From Sporodiniella umbellata (taxonomy: Eukaryota; Mucoromycota; Mucoromycetes; Mucorales; Rhizopodaceae), in assembly GCA_025677835.1 (NCBI GenBank), contig JAIXMR010000039.1, positions 62,001-126,000 of the forward strand: 64,000 nt of DNA, in the 5' to 3' direction. Shown here one piece after another: positions 32,147 through 42,514 of this stretch. The notes under the pieces are model-generated. The model was not told where the DNA came from, did not search any database, and saw only the letters and a list, made by a program, of their open reading frames with translations. The translations under genes were made by a program, and so were the position numbers. Every line of letters starts with the position of its first letter. Position 1 is the first letter of the stretch.

Positions 32147-32966
32147 ATGCCTTCACCTTCACGCTCTTACCGGTCTTCAAGAAGATCACGTTCACGTTCA
32201 CCTCAACGTTCTTACAGAAAGAGATCGAGATCGCCACCTGAGAGACGTCGTAGAGATCGCTCACCTCGCTCGAGACGTTCGCCATCTACACAACGATCAC
32301 CCACACGACCAAAGCGCCAATGGGGTCGAGAGGAGGAACCAAAAGAAGAAGAGCCTATAGAAAAACAAATGCCCAATTTCGGTTTATCGGGTGCCTTGGC
32401 TAAAGAAACTAACACTGTCAAAGGTGTAGAACTCAAATACAACGAACCACCTGAAGCCACCAAACCTGAGTTGAAGTGGAGACTTTATGTATTCAAAGGA
32501 AAAGACCAAATTGGTAAGCAGCCCATATGGTTTCTTCTGTTAACTCTAACGTTTGATTGAAGATCTATTACATATCCATAGACAAAGTGCTTATTTGATA
32601 GGGCGTGATAGAGCGGTAAGCTTTCACTTTTGTAACTCTTATTTATTTTCTTGATAGGTCACTGATATACCTATTGATCACCCCTCTTGCTCAAAACAAC
32701 ATGCGGTGATTCAGTATAGATTAGTGGACGAGAAGAACGATACAGGAAAGGTCAACAGAGTGGTCAAGTAAGTTCAACAGGTTTAAAATCACAACTTATA
32801 TCGTACTCTATATAGACCCTTCATTATCGACCTCGAAGCAACCAACGGTACCTTTTTGAACGGAGAGAAAATACCCAGCACACGTTATGTAGAACTAAAG
32901 TCTTCCGATGTCTTAAAGTTTGGCTCCAGTACGAGAGACTACGTGCTTTTACATACAGAGTCATAA
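32147..32966 (+). CDS. FHA-domain protein, SNIP1/Pml1-like (RES complex)
   Basis: Four exons (32147-32513, 32563-32615, 32658-32767, 32816-32966) join in frame to 226 residues. The N-terminal 65 residues are an Arg/Ser-rich tract (SRSYRSSRRSRSRSP...). The C-terminal FHA domain (about 123-220) has the phosphothreonine-binding marks GRDRAV (136), SCSKQHAV (150) and NGTFLNG. This combination fits SNIP1/Pml1, the FHA subunit of the RES complex that helps pre-mRNA splicing and nuclear retention. The ATG follows an 18-base poly-A leader. Its stop is 63 bases from that of the convergent VPS1. Confidence 0.85.
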
Positions 32967-33029
32967 TCAATAAACTAAAAATCTCTTTGCGGATTGGCCG
33001 TTTGCTTTTTGTGTGTGTGTTTATTCTTA

Positions 33030-33298
33030 TTAGAGAGCTTCGTTCACCAAATGAAAAGCAACACGATATACATCCAATAGTTGTTTACACTCTTCTCTTT
33101 TAGATGAGACCGTAGGATCTTCTTTAAGCAACTCTCCAAATAGATTTTCTCGGTACAAGGCAGATACTAGTCTATTCTGTACGTTTTCTTTGGTAAAGTT
33201 CACAAGGAAATGCATGATGGCCTTTGGTATTAAATCTTGTATCGATTTTCTCATGATTTTGAAATAAGAAGTGATTAAATAACCTGTAGTAAAGAGTC

Positions 33299-33329
<31 letters not shown>

Positions 33330-35511
33330 CTTGGTTAAAATTCAATCTTTACGGATCAATTCTACTTCTTTTTCTTCTCTTTCAGTAGGCTTTGAATCAA
33401 AGTCATCCAGATTAGTACTCTAAGTCAAAGGCTTCAATAAGAAAAACCAAATAGTCCTATAGCAACTTACCATAGAATCATCATCGTCAAGACCTAGAGG
33501 GGAATAGTTTTCAGAAGTTTGATAACTCCTTGAATTCTTGGGTGAATGAGAGTAGGAGGAAATATTGGAGGTGGTCGAGGTGATGGACATAGATCGACCT
33601 GACCGATGGGGGATCATTTCGTTGTTCAAATAGTGACGCGCCATTTTCTTGCGTTCAGACGACTCTTGTTCTTTGGATTGTCGGTCGAGAGCTACCAATG
33701 CCTCAGCAGCTGAAGGAAACTCGGGGTGATTGGTATTGATATAGGAGCATTCGATAGAGACCAGGTTTTCAACATAGCTCAGGGTAGGCTCCAATCTTTC
33801 TTGAAGCAAAGCTGAAACGACCTCAATAAGACGACTGTGGAAGCGCGGGAACCGTGTGATCTCTTTGCTACCACATGTCTGACATATAGTAGCAAGCTCC
33901 TCGTAAGCCAATCGTACACATCTTAAACTGGGTGCCTCCAACATTCTAATCTGCGGTCTCACCAGAAGATCAAATGCCAGTTCAGGCACAAACAGAGAGC
34001 CTTTAGGCCCTGTGGAGTTACGCATTGCAGTACGAATATCGTCGTTGGTAAGATCTGCGCAAGGCTGAATTTCATCTAACGCGTTCTTGAACACGGCTCG
34101 AAAAATGTAATAAATACGAGCTCCTCCTGAAAGCTCTTTGGTCGATATCTCAGATGAAGTACCGTCAATCGATGAGACAAACTCAGTAGAAAATAGTGTC
34201 AGCAGCTTCAGAATAAGTGTACTCTAACAAAAAAAAAAAAAAAAAAAAGAATCAATAATCTTTTAGTTCAAAAACTGATCTATTTACTTGCGACTCAGAA
34301 CCAGAATAAACAGGTTCGCCATATTGGGATAGCTCATGCTGTGTCTGGCCAATTAGTGTACCGAGTTTGGTTCTCAATTCAGGCAGCTTTTCGCGTATAT
34401 GATGAATTAGAATCTATAGCAAATCGTCATAAGCTACCGAATACTTGCCAACCCGTTTCTTTTTTTTTTTTTCTGTCTTTCTTTCTTACTTGATTCAACT
34501 GTTTTCCTAAGTAAGGAGATCCACAGCGATGAGAGATGCTTCGATAGGAAGGGTGTGACTGGAAAAAAAGCTGTTCGGCATGAATAGCATCACTCATAGA
34601 CTTGTTTGTCAAAATGTCTTGTTGGCTTCGATTAACAACACCAACAAAACCCAGTTTAAGTGGTAACAATTTTCCAGTCAAAACATCCAAAGCATTAGTC
34701 CCAGTGTCCATTAGGTCTAGCTTCGAAATTACACCCATCGTACGCTTTCCACTAGGGTCTGCTCTTCTTGCGAGTTTTAAGCTGTCTGAATTGGCTAAAT
34801 CAATAGTTGCAGGTGTTACTGCCAGGATAATACTTTGTATCTGTTAGCAACTCTCGGCCTTTAATTTACCAAGCCTTACCTGTTTGGCTTCATTATATAA
34901 TCCAAAACAAGCTGTTTGATTTGTTCGCCTATATCATTAGGTTGATCACCTAAATTGTACTTATTTTAGTCCATACAAAAATAACAGGTTGCAGTTTTTT
35001 TTTAATTTTTTTTTTTTTTTTTTAATCTTTTTTTAAGCTACCTATTGGAATCTAAAGCCTATTAATAAAATACACTTAAATCTCCCAAATATACCTTTGT
35101 TAATCCAGGAAGATCGATCAAAGTTAAATTCAGCACATCTTTTAAATACATTTTCAAGTGAATAGGTGTTTTTGAGATGCTTTTGCTTCCGCCTGCAAGT
35201 CGTTCTGTATCCTTAGCTATCTCAAGTCTGACTTGTTCAAAATCATAAAACTTTTGCTTAGGCAAGTGAAGAAATTCTGCATATTCCATATTGGTAGTTT
35301 TGCAAAGCTGCAGTATAAGTGGTCGGCGGGTAACAATACCACTACCTCGAGGTAAAAAATCGCGTTGAACGATGTGTTCTAGGACAGAGGACTTTCCTGA
35401 GCTCTGTTCGCCTACTGTGATTATTTGAGGTAAATCTAAACTATCGCCTCCACCTGCTAGAGCAAGCGCATCCTGTAACTGATTGATGAGATCTATAATG
35501 GTTTCTGGCAT
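33030..35511 (-). CDS. VPS1: Dynamin-like GTPase Vps1
   Basis: Eight exons (35511-35095, 35051-35042, 34949-34880, 34832-34490, 34413-34288, 34223-33471, 33419-33353, 33283-33030) join in frame to 679 residues. It is a membrane-scission GTPase of vacuolar sorting, endosome and peroxisome dynamics. GTPase motifs: P-loop GEQSSGKSS (34-42), DLPGLTK (133-139), then IPIGDQP across the microexon, and SKLDLMD. The middle/stalk region follows, then a Ser-rich insert where the PH domain of classical dynamins would sit. The C-terminal GED includes [20 protein letters not shown]. Exon 2 is only 10 nt and supplies IPI plus one base of Gly; without it the switch-II loop is lost. The nearby transposase copy begins 171 bases upstream of its ATG. 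Confidence 0.93.
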
Positions 35512-35681
35512 GCGTTAATTAGAAAAATGAAGCATTTCACTTTCACTTTTTCTTTTTTTTGCCTTCTTTTTTTAGTGTCCGCAGGTTTCCATGGGGGGAG
35601 GAAAAGCGCTACAGTCAAACCTAGGCAAAAATAATTGGCGGAAATTGAAAAATAAATGTCATATGCTCAATTCTTAAGTTA

Positions 35682-37200
35682 CCTTTTCTTCGTTACTGAA
35701 TTTTGTTATTTTTTTTTCTATTAAAAACATTTTCTAACAATGAGCACATTTTTTTATGAAGATGGACAAGACAACATTTATAATGAGCAAGGAGAAATCG
35801 TTTACGATCTGATGGAGGATGCTCTTACACAAATTGATGATTCGAATATAATTCTTGAAACAATTTCTAGCCAGAAAACCTATTTAAGTGTTAAACGCCT
35901 GGAGAAAACTGTTGAATAGTCTCCTCCTAAAAAGTAACTGAAGACTAAAGTACCAGATTTGGATAGATCATACAAAAACTATAGCGACTTTACCAGAGAG
36001 ACGTTTATAGATCGTATGATTGAAAAGCCTGAAGAACGTGGGTTGGTGACTAAGGTTGCAAATGGCCTAAATATTAATTATCGCACTGCGTTAATATGGT
36101 GGAATAACTATAAAGAAACAGAGGGGATTCCATATAAGGAATCCGAAGAAAACAGTGGCCCTAAAAGCTCGTTCACTGCTAAACATAACGAGTATCTACA
36201 GGGTCTATTGGATAACGATCCTCAACTATTTTCGGATGATATTATGAAGAGCTTGACTGAACAATTTGAAGGCTTCACTATCTCTAAGTCGCAACTAAAT
36301 AATCATTTACGTAATACAATGCTTATCGCTATCAAGAAACCATTGTTTGAGCCTGAAATCAGAAATTCACCAGAAAACAGGGAGACAAGATTTGAGTGGT
36401 TTATGAAACGGAAGGACTCTAATCTTGAATTTACAAAGAATTGTGTTTTCATTGATGAAGCCGGATTTCACATTAACATGAGAAATAATTGGGCAAGATC
36501 AAAAAAGGGTAGCCCTGCTATAGTAAAACGACCAAAAACTAGAGCGATAACACATACTGTTATTGGTGCTATCCATTCATCTAGTGTTGTTCATGTTGTG
36601 ATGAAAAAACCTCCACTAAGAAAAGAAAAGCAATCTATTAGTAAAAAGAGAAAAGATAATAGTGGAACAAAAAGAATTGTAGCTGAAGTTGATGTAGAGG
36701 ATCCAGAGTTTGAAGATCCTACTGATAATAAACCAGTAGCAAAAGGCACGACTACTGCGCATTTCGTTAAATTCATGAATGCGCCTCTTAATATAATGGA
36801 ATTTGATGAAAATTTGAAGGGAAGTTATATTGTAATGGATAACACCTCAATGTATAAATCCAAGCCAATGATACGAAAAATTGAATGTAGAGGTTATAAA
36901 GTGATGTACTTACCTCCGTACTCACCTGAATTGAATCCTATTGAACAGTTCTGAGGAGTAGTCAGAGGTAAAATGAAGCGTGGTCGGTTATTGGCTGAAG
37001 AAAATTTATCTGATCGAATTACTGATGCCTGCAATGATGTCCTTATCAACGATTTCTATGGTTTCTGTAATCAATCAAAGCGTCAGATTATTAAATGTTA
37101 TAAAAAACGCCATTCTAATATATACATATACATTAAATTAAACAATTATTTTTAAAACGGCAAACATATATGATTAACTTTAGCCCCAAATTTAACCACT
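35682..37200 (+). mobile_element. Tc1/mariner-like element, left copy
   Basis: 35682-36835 matches 41341-42494 in inverted orientation with equal length and no visible indel. The left copy continues to a full transposase C-terminus at 37155. A possible terminal element AATTTAACC lies at 37189-37197; the same 9-mer is found at the outer end of the right copy (42506-42514). A matching terminal repeat at the left outer end was not found, so this copy may be truncated there. Confidence 0.75.
35740..37155 (+). pseudogene. Tc1/mariner (IS630-type) DDE transposase, interrupted
   Basis: One reading frame spans 472 codons from ATG 35740. DDE marks are FIDEAGFHINM (first Asp), VMDNTSMYK (second Asp) and LPPYSPELNPIEQF (Glu); an HTH-like N-terminal part precedes them. 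In-frame stops occur at 35917 (TAG), 35935 (TAA) and 36952 (TGA). The first two lie inside a possible 63-nt intron (GTGTTA 35899 to AAAG 35961) whose removal keeps the frame. The TGA replaces the Trp that normally follows NPIEQF and cuts off the last 68 codons. The Trp-to-TGA change looks like a true nonsense mutation. This copy is probably inactive, unless the C-terminus is dispensable. Confidence 0.8.
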
Positions 37201-37201
37201 C

Positions 37202-37899
37202 GATATGGACACTTTTTAGAGATTCATTTGGTCTACAGCATTTCGTGTTTAAAAAATATAATGCTTGGTAGAACTAAATCTGTTTCGTAGATCACTCCAA
37301 TACAAACGTTTCAGAAGCGAATATAATTGTTAGGCCATTAGTGAATGGGAACTTAACCCAAAGATAACAAGCCGTCAGTGCACTGTGGGGACAGCAGGTT
37401 TTTTTTGGCGGGATGACCTTTGAATCAAACTGGGGCGAAATAGAGAATTAGGCTGGTATAGTATGCCCTTGGGGATAGAAAGAAGTGTTGCCTTTTAAGT
37501 AATTTTGAATAAAGCTTCCAAAGTAGAGGTATTTTAAATTTAGTTTCTTAAAACAGCTTCAATGGAGTTGCTGTGTGGTTTCCTATTTCCAAATGAAAGA
37601 AGGGTTTTAATACTTCCTGATTATTGAAAGTAATAGTAAGGGATTACTAGAATACTCAAAGCAACGCAACTGTGTTTTAGAATTCTTAATAACGGTGCTT
37701 TCTAGTGCTAGCGATGTCGTAGCCATTTCTTTAAAGCAACTTAATAGCAATGGAAAATATAAAGAAAGGAGATAACGTATTATTTTACTTTTTATACAAA
37801 AAAAAAAAAAGAAATATTATCTATTTTGATTGATCATGTTCGCAAAAAAAAAAATCAAGGCAATATAATGTTGGAAGTGTAAGCCGAAATACCATTTGT
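37202..37899. other. Non-coding part of the transposon-flanked island
   Basis: AT-rich. No gene seen. Confidence 0.35.
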
Positions 37900-38114
37900 T
37901 AGTGAAGATTACCCAGAATGTGGCGGCAGCTTCAGGAGATTTTCATTTAATAAGGCCATGGCGAAGATCATGTTCGTCATAAAAGATTAATCACAATAGT
38001 CAGCTTGAAGTGTAACAAATGTAATGATGCACTTATCTTTTTTGCTAGAAAAGGACTTGATCTTGGCCACAAAAGAAAGGAGGTTTGCGAGACGTTGAGA
38101 TTAGTAATTATGTA
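37900..38114 (+). pseudogene. Decayed zinc-ribbon coding fragment
   Basis: Protein-like stretches with paired cysteines: PECGGSFRRFSFNKAMAKIM, two or three stops, then LKCNKCNDALIFF. A T7 run shifts the frame, which resumes as ARKGLDLGHKRKEVCETLRL. The CxxC pairs suggest a zinc ribbon. The stops and frameshift mark it as dead. The parent family was not recognised. Confidence 0.35.
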
Positions 38115-38153
38115 AACTGCCTTTCTCATATTTTTATGCTTACCTAGTATCAG

Positions 38154-38205
38154 ACATAACGGGTCCAGCCTAACGGCCTTCAAGCCTCACGCAATGCTGA
38201 ATTCC
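38154..38205. repeat. 52-bp dyad repeat, copy 1
   Basis: Similar to 38301-38352: ACATARCGGGTCCAGC at the start and GCCTCACGC...ATGCTG near the end, with about 8 differences. Confidence 0.6.
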
Positions 38206-38300
38206 AAAGTCATCGCTAATTGGAGCCAAAGCCTTCAACTCAAACAGCCTCCAGTCACATTAAATAAAGGGCTAAGGGTATTACGCGCACCTTGTACCAA

Positions 38301-38352
38301 ACATAGCGGGTCCAGCATCAAAGCCTTCGAGCCTCACGCTATGCTGGATTCC
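38301..38352. repeat. 52-bp dyad repeat, copy 2
   Basis: This copy contains a perfect 8-bp inverted pair TCCAGCAT/ATGCTGGA about 25 bases apart, so it could form a hairpin or bind a dimer. Copy 1 lies 147 bp upstream. Confidence 0.6.
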
Positions 38353-38550
38353 TCTATCTGAACTAACTGCTATGTGAATTGTCAGATAAATTTTAGTGAT
38401 TTAAACGGGGGTATAAATGCAGCCAAAGCACATACAGATTAATTGGATTTCTCATAGTAGAACAACCATAACATGCGCTACTATAGAAAAAAAAATAGTG
38501 AATGGTTTTAATTTTACCAAGTAGCAATGTAAAGTCGACAAGAGAGCATT

Positions 38551-38840
38551 CGCCATGAACAAGACGGACGAAGCGTCAAGCTGCAATGGAAAATTATCTT
38601 GGACGGTCATTCTAAAAGAACTACAGGACTCAAGCACCGCCATGAACAAAACGGACGAAGCGTTAAGTTGCAATGGAAAAGTGTCTTGGACGGTCATTCT
38701 AAAAGAACTACAGGCCTCAAGCATCTCTTGCACAATCAAGAACGTTCGCCATGAACAAGACGGACGAAGCGTCAAGCTGCAATGAAAAATTATCTTGGAC
38801 GGTCATTCTAAAAGAACTACAGGCCTCAAGCATCTTGATT
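38551..38840. repeat. Three copies of an 87-bp repeat
   Basis: Copies start at 38551, 38638 and 38747, each with CGCCATGAACAARACGGACG and GGACGGTCATTCTAAAAGAA. Spacing is 87 and then 109 bp; the second copy has a 22-bp extension. Copies 1 and 2 stay in one open frame (29 codons per unit), but coding use is doubtful. The array ends about 400 bp before the nuclease-like gene start. Confidence 0.8.
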
Positions 38841-39244
38841 GTTGACTTGAGTTAAGAAAAGAAATATAAAAAAAAATTTTTTATAGTATTTTTTCAAGTC
38901 GTGCTTACGTCACTTAAGATTAAAATAAGTTTGGAATCGGACTTGAAATACGAAATAAGAGTATAGATATGAAATACTAAAACTCTCGCGTAGAATTGAA
39001 ATCAGAATAAAGATATCGTTTTTATTTAAAAATGATTGACCTTATTTATATTTGTTAACAACCTCTGCGTTGCGTAGTATGTTGGCTTGTTCCGTAGTAA
39101 ATGACTACGGTCGAACTGCTGTGCCAGAGAGGTCGGGATTGTAAGCTGTCGTTGAATCAACCCTCACAACAAGATATGCCTAAATCAGATTTTAATTTTT
39201 CTGGGCTTTCCTTTTCTCTTTATTTTCAGCTTCCAACACCTATC

Positions 39245-40913
39245 ATGACTTCAGCAGGTGAAAAGCGAAATCCACCACAAAGATCTAATAGCCAAAAGGA
39301 GCCAAGAAAAAAGCGCCAGCGCCAACCACCTTCCGATGCAGTATGATGTTTGGAAAATCTTAACACTCTGAGTCTAGAATCTTTTGCTCTCCACTTTGGC
39401 TTAACACAAAAACTCAAGACAATGATAAGATACCGAAATATACTGAACAAATATGTCAGCGATCACTATGTCAGGAAAAATTTACTTGATGATGTAAAAA
39501 ATTGGTCAGACACTATCAACTTTGTCGCTTTTTGGCAAGAGCGAGCCAGAACAGCAACTGTAGCACAATCGCGTGCAGACTGCTCGTCTTTTGTCAATAA
39601 CTTGATATCGGAAGTGACACCTAAAAGTCAAGATAACGTTGACCAAAACATAAATGTCATGGAACAAGAAAATGATGATGAAGCGTTCGAATCAAGCAGC
39701 AGCGCAACAACGACTCCTTTCAACATCAACAATGCGCCGTCTCTAGCCCTTGACCGTACTATAGACAATGTAATTCCAACTACATCTTGGATCGTTGGAA
39801 AAACTAACATCACTGACATGTTTCAGCAATATCGTCAACATGTCACTACTATTGGTCTCCCCTTTCCACTTGAAACATCGCTGAAAGAATTGCTCGCTTT
39901 TGCCGATATCCTCTTTCTTGCACCTATGGATTACAGCTCTGACATGGTAAAGATATTTGGTCAAAGTACCTTAAACGATGTGTGCAATCAAGTGCTGGGC
40001 GAATTGATACCTGAGAACACTGCCAAAATTAATGATAGCGATTTTATCAAGGTGACTGATACAATTAATGCTGTGGACAGCAAGTCGATAAGTGTCCGTG
40101 AGGGCAAGCGTGATCTTTTGAACTTGGCAGCTACAATGAATGATGCGATGGGCAACGTAATTGAAGGATTAGCAAATTTGTAAGCCAATTCTTTTTCTTC
40201 GATGAATTAGCGCCTTGCTAAATCATATTCTCTTCTATTGATCTAGGTTAACGAAATTGCCACGCCTGCCTATCTTAGATATGTCCAAAATTGGTGAAGT
40301 AGAGCTGCAATCCACCTATTTTGACGTGTTCCTGTCTGAGATTATTGCGGATCAAGACAAACAAGTGGCACTACGGTGGGCGAATAAATCTGTACATCAA
40401 GATCTTACTGACATGCGACCAGACGCCATTATTTCAACCCTCGTGCAGTATGACTTTGGGTGCCCTCTTGGATTTGGTGAAGCCAAGGTTGGCAACATAT
40501 CCACCACGAAACAGTCAGTTAATTTGGACATTTTCCGTCTTGGTATTACTTGTAAGCGCGCCATCGAAAGGCATGGTCTGCCAGCTTGTTTAGCATTTAT
40601 GATTAATGGATATGAAATCTCCTTTTTTATTGTATCCAAACGCCACGATTGTCTTTACACCATGACGGAAATTGCTTCGCTAAGCTTCACTTCTTCACTG
40701 TCTAATTTGCACACTTTTGCAACTCGCAAAAATTTGGATCTCCTTGCTGCGGTAAGCAATTGTTTCTGGTCGATCTGTGCCCAGGATCTACCAAATACTG
40801 CCACCATTGCCACCCTTCAAGATAATTTCAATGACCCTGCCCCAATATCAAAATATATGTCACTCATGGCCAAATCAAGCAAAGGAAACATTGGTCAATC
40901 GTCTCGATATTGA
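39245..40913 (+). CDS. Nuclear protein with PD-(D/E)xK nuclease-like motif, in a transposon-flanked island
   Basis: Proposed exons 39245-39340, 39419-40179 and 40247-40913 give 507 residues. The 78-nt first intron (GTATGA...TTAAC...AAG) removes an in-frame TGA and keeps phase; the 67-nt second intron is GTAAGC...CTAG. A further intron in the 5' leader is likely (GTAAGC near 39140 to TTTTCAG near 39230). The N-terminus is basic (KEPRKKRQRQ, 19-28), a probable nuclear localisation signal. The C-terminal third has RPDAII (Asp344) and, 19 residues on, GFGEAK (Glu363, Lys365), which is the D...ExK core of the PD-(D/E)xK fold. It is preceded by a helix with Glu316 and followed by alternating beta/alpha segments (ACLAFMINGYEISFFIVSK). 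No other domain was recognised. Nuclease activity is inferred from the motif alone. Confidence 0.55.
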
Positions 40914-41340
40914 TTTTTATTCTCTTCATATCCTTTCTGGCATTGTTGAAGCACCTATTGTATCTTATATTCCTTTATTTTCTATTCCCCATCCCTATTA
41001 ATGACTCCCATGTGCTGTATACTTGAGGGTTGAATAAAAAATATATATGTAAACAACATAAAAATATAGTATCTTCCAGAGCATTTGGTAGGATTAAAGA
41101 AAAGTGACATAAAATTGGATTCCACCTTTAATAAGTGAGTATTAAGTTGATAGTGACGATTCAGTTTCATGGTCTAACAATTTTCATGAATGAATTGTTG
41201 GTATTTTTTTTTTCAATTCACTCTCTATTAAAAAATATGACATTGATTTTGATTGGCTGTGTCATTACTTGTTAGAATCACTGTACTCCTGCAAATTTGT
41301 CAAACTTGTTAATGGAAATGAGGGATCTAGGCGTTATACG
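40914..41340. other. Spacer between nuclease-like gene and right transposon copy
   Basis: AT-rich with no gene seen; it should hold the 3' end of the nuclease-like gene. Confidence 0.4.
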
Positions 41341-42436
41341 TTACAATATAACTTCCCTTCAAATTTTCATCAAATTCCATTATATTAAGAGGCGCATTCA
41401 TGAATTTAACGAAATGCGCAGTAGTCGTGCCTTTTGCTACTGGTTTATTATCAGTAGGATCTTCAAACTCTGGATCCTCTACATCAACTTCAGCTACAAT
41501 TCTTTTTGTTCCACTATTATCTTTTCTCTTTTTACTAATAGATTGCTTTTCTTTTCTTAGTGGAGGTTTTTTCATCACAACATGAACAACACTAGATGAA
41601 TGGATAGCACCAATAACAGTATGTGTTATCGCTCTAGTTTTTGGTCGTTTTACTATAGCAGGGCTACCCTTTTTTGATCTTGCCCAATTATTTCTCATGT
41701 TAATGTGAAATCCGGCTTCATCAATGAAAACACAATTCTTTGTAAATTCAAGATTAGAGTCCTTCCGTTTCATAAACCACTCAAATCTTGTCTCCCTGTT
41801 TTCTGGTGAATTTCTGATTTCAGGCTCAAACAATGGTTTCTTGATAGCGATAAGCATTGTATTACGTAAATGATTATTTAGTTGCGACTTAGAGATAGTG
41901 AAGCCTTCAAATTGTTCAGTCAAGCTCTTCATAATATCATCCGAAAATAGTTGAGGATCGTTATCCAATAGACCCTGTAGATACTCGTTATGTTTAGCAG
42001 TGAACGAGCTTTTAGGGCCACTGTTTTCTTCGGATTCCTTATATGGAATCCCCTCTGTTTCTTTATAGTTATTCCACCATATTAACGCAGTGCGATAATT
42101 AATATTTAGGCCATTTGCAACCTTAGTCACCAACCCACGTTCTTCAGGCTTTTCAATCATACGATCTATAAACGTCTCTCTGGTAAAGTCGCTATAGTTT
42201 TTGTATGATCTATCCAAATCTGGTACTTTAGTCTTCAGTTACTTTTTAGGAGGAGACTATTCAACAGTTTTCTCCAGGCGTTTAACACTTAAATAGGTTT
42301 TCTGGCTAGAAATTGTTTCAAGAATTATATTCGAATCATCAATTTGTGTAAGAGCATCCTCCATCAGATCGTAAACGATTTCTCCTTGCTCATTATAAAT
42401 GTTGTCTTGTCCATCTTCATAAAAAAATGTGCTCAT
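41341..42436 (-). pseudogene. Truncated Tc1/mariner transposase copy
   Basis: Same frame as the left copy, with the same TAG and TAA (or the same candidate 63-nt intron) near 42240-42260. The translated 296-residue block is identical to the left copy up to GSYIV. It then runs into unrelated sequence and stops. It keeps the first catalytic Asp (FIDEAGF) but has lost the second Asp and the Glu, so it cannot be an active transposase. Confidence 0.8.
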
Positions 42437-42514
42437 TGTTAGAAAATGTTTTTAATAGAAAAAAAAATAACAAAATTCAGTAACGAAGAAAAGGGACAAT
42501 ATTGTAATTTAACC
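41341..42514 (-). mobile_element. Tc1/mariner-like element, right copy, 3'-truncated
   Basis: Inverted copy of 35682-36835. It includes the outer terminal element AATTTAACC at 42506-42514, which the left copy lacks at its corresponding end. The inner end is cut off exactly after the codons for GSYIV. Confidence 0.75.

Noticed and set aside
38551..38840. CRISPR-like array
   Set aside because: Only three long units, two without spacers; a tandem repeat in a eukaryotic genome.
39344..39346. In-frame TGA in the nuclease-like gene as a disabling mutation
   Set aside because: A 78-nt GT-AG segment with a TTAAC branch-like site and length divisible by three removes it cleanly, so an intron is the simpler reading.
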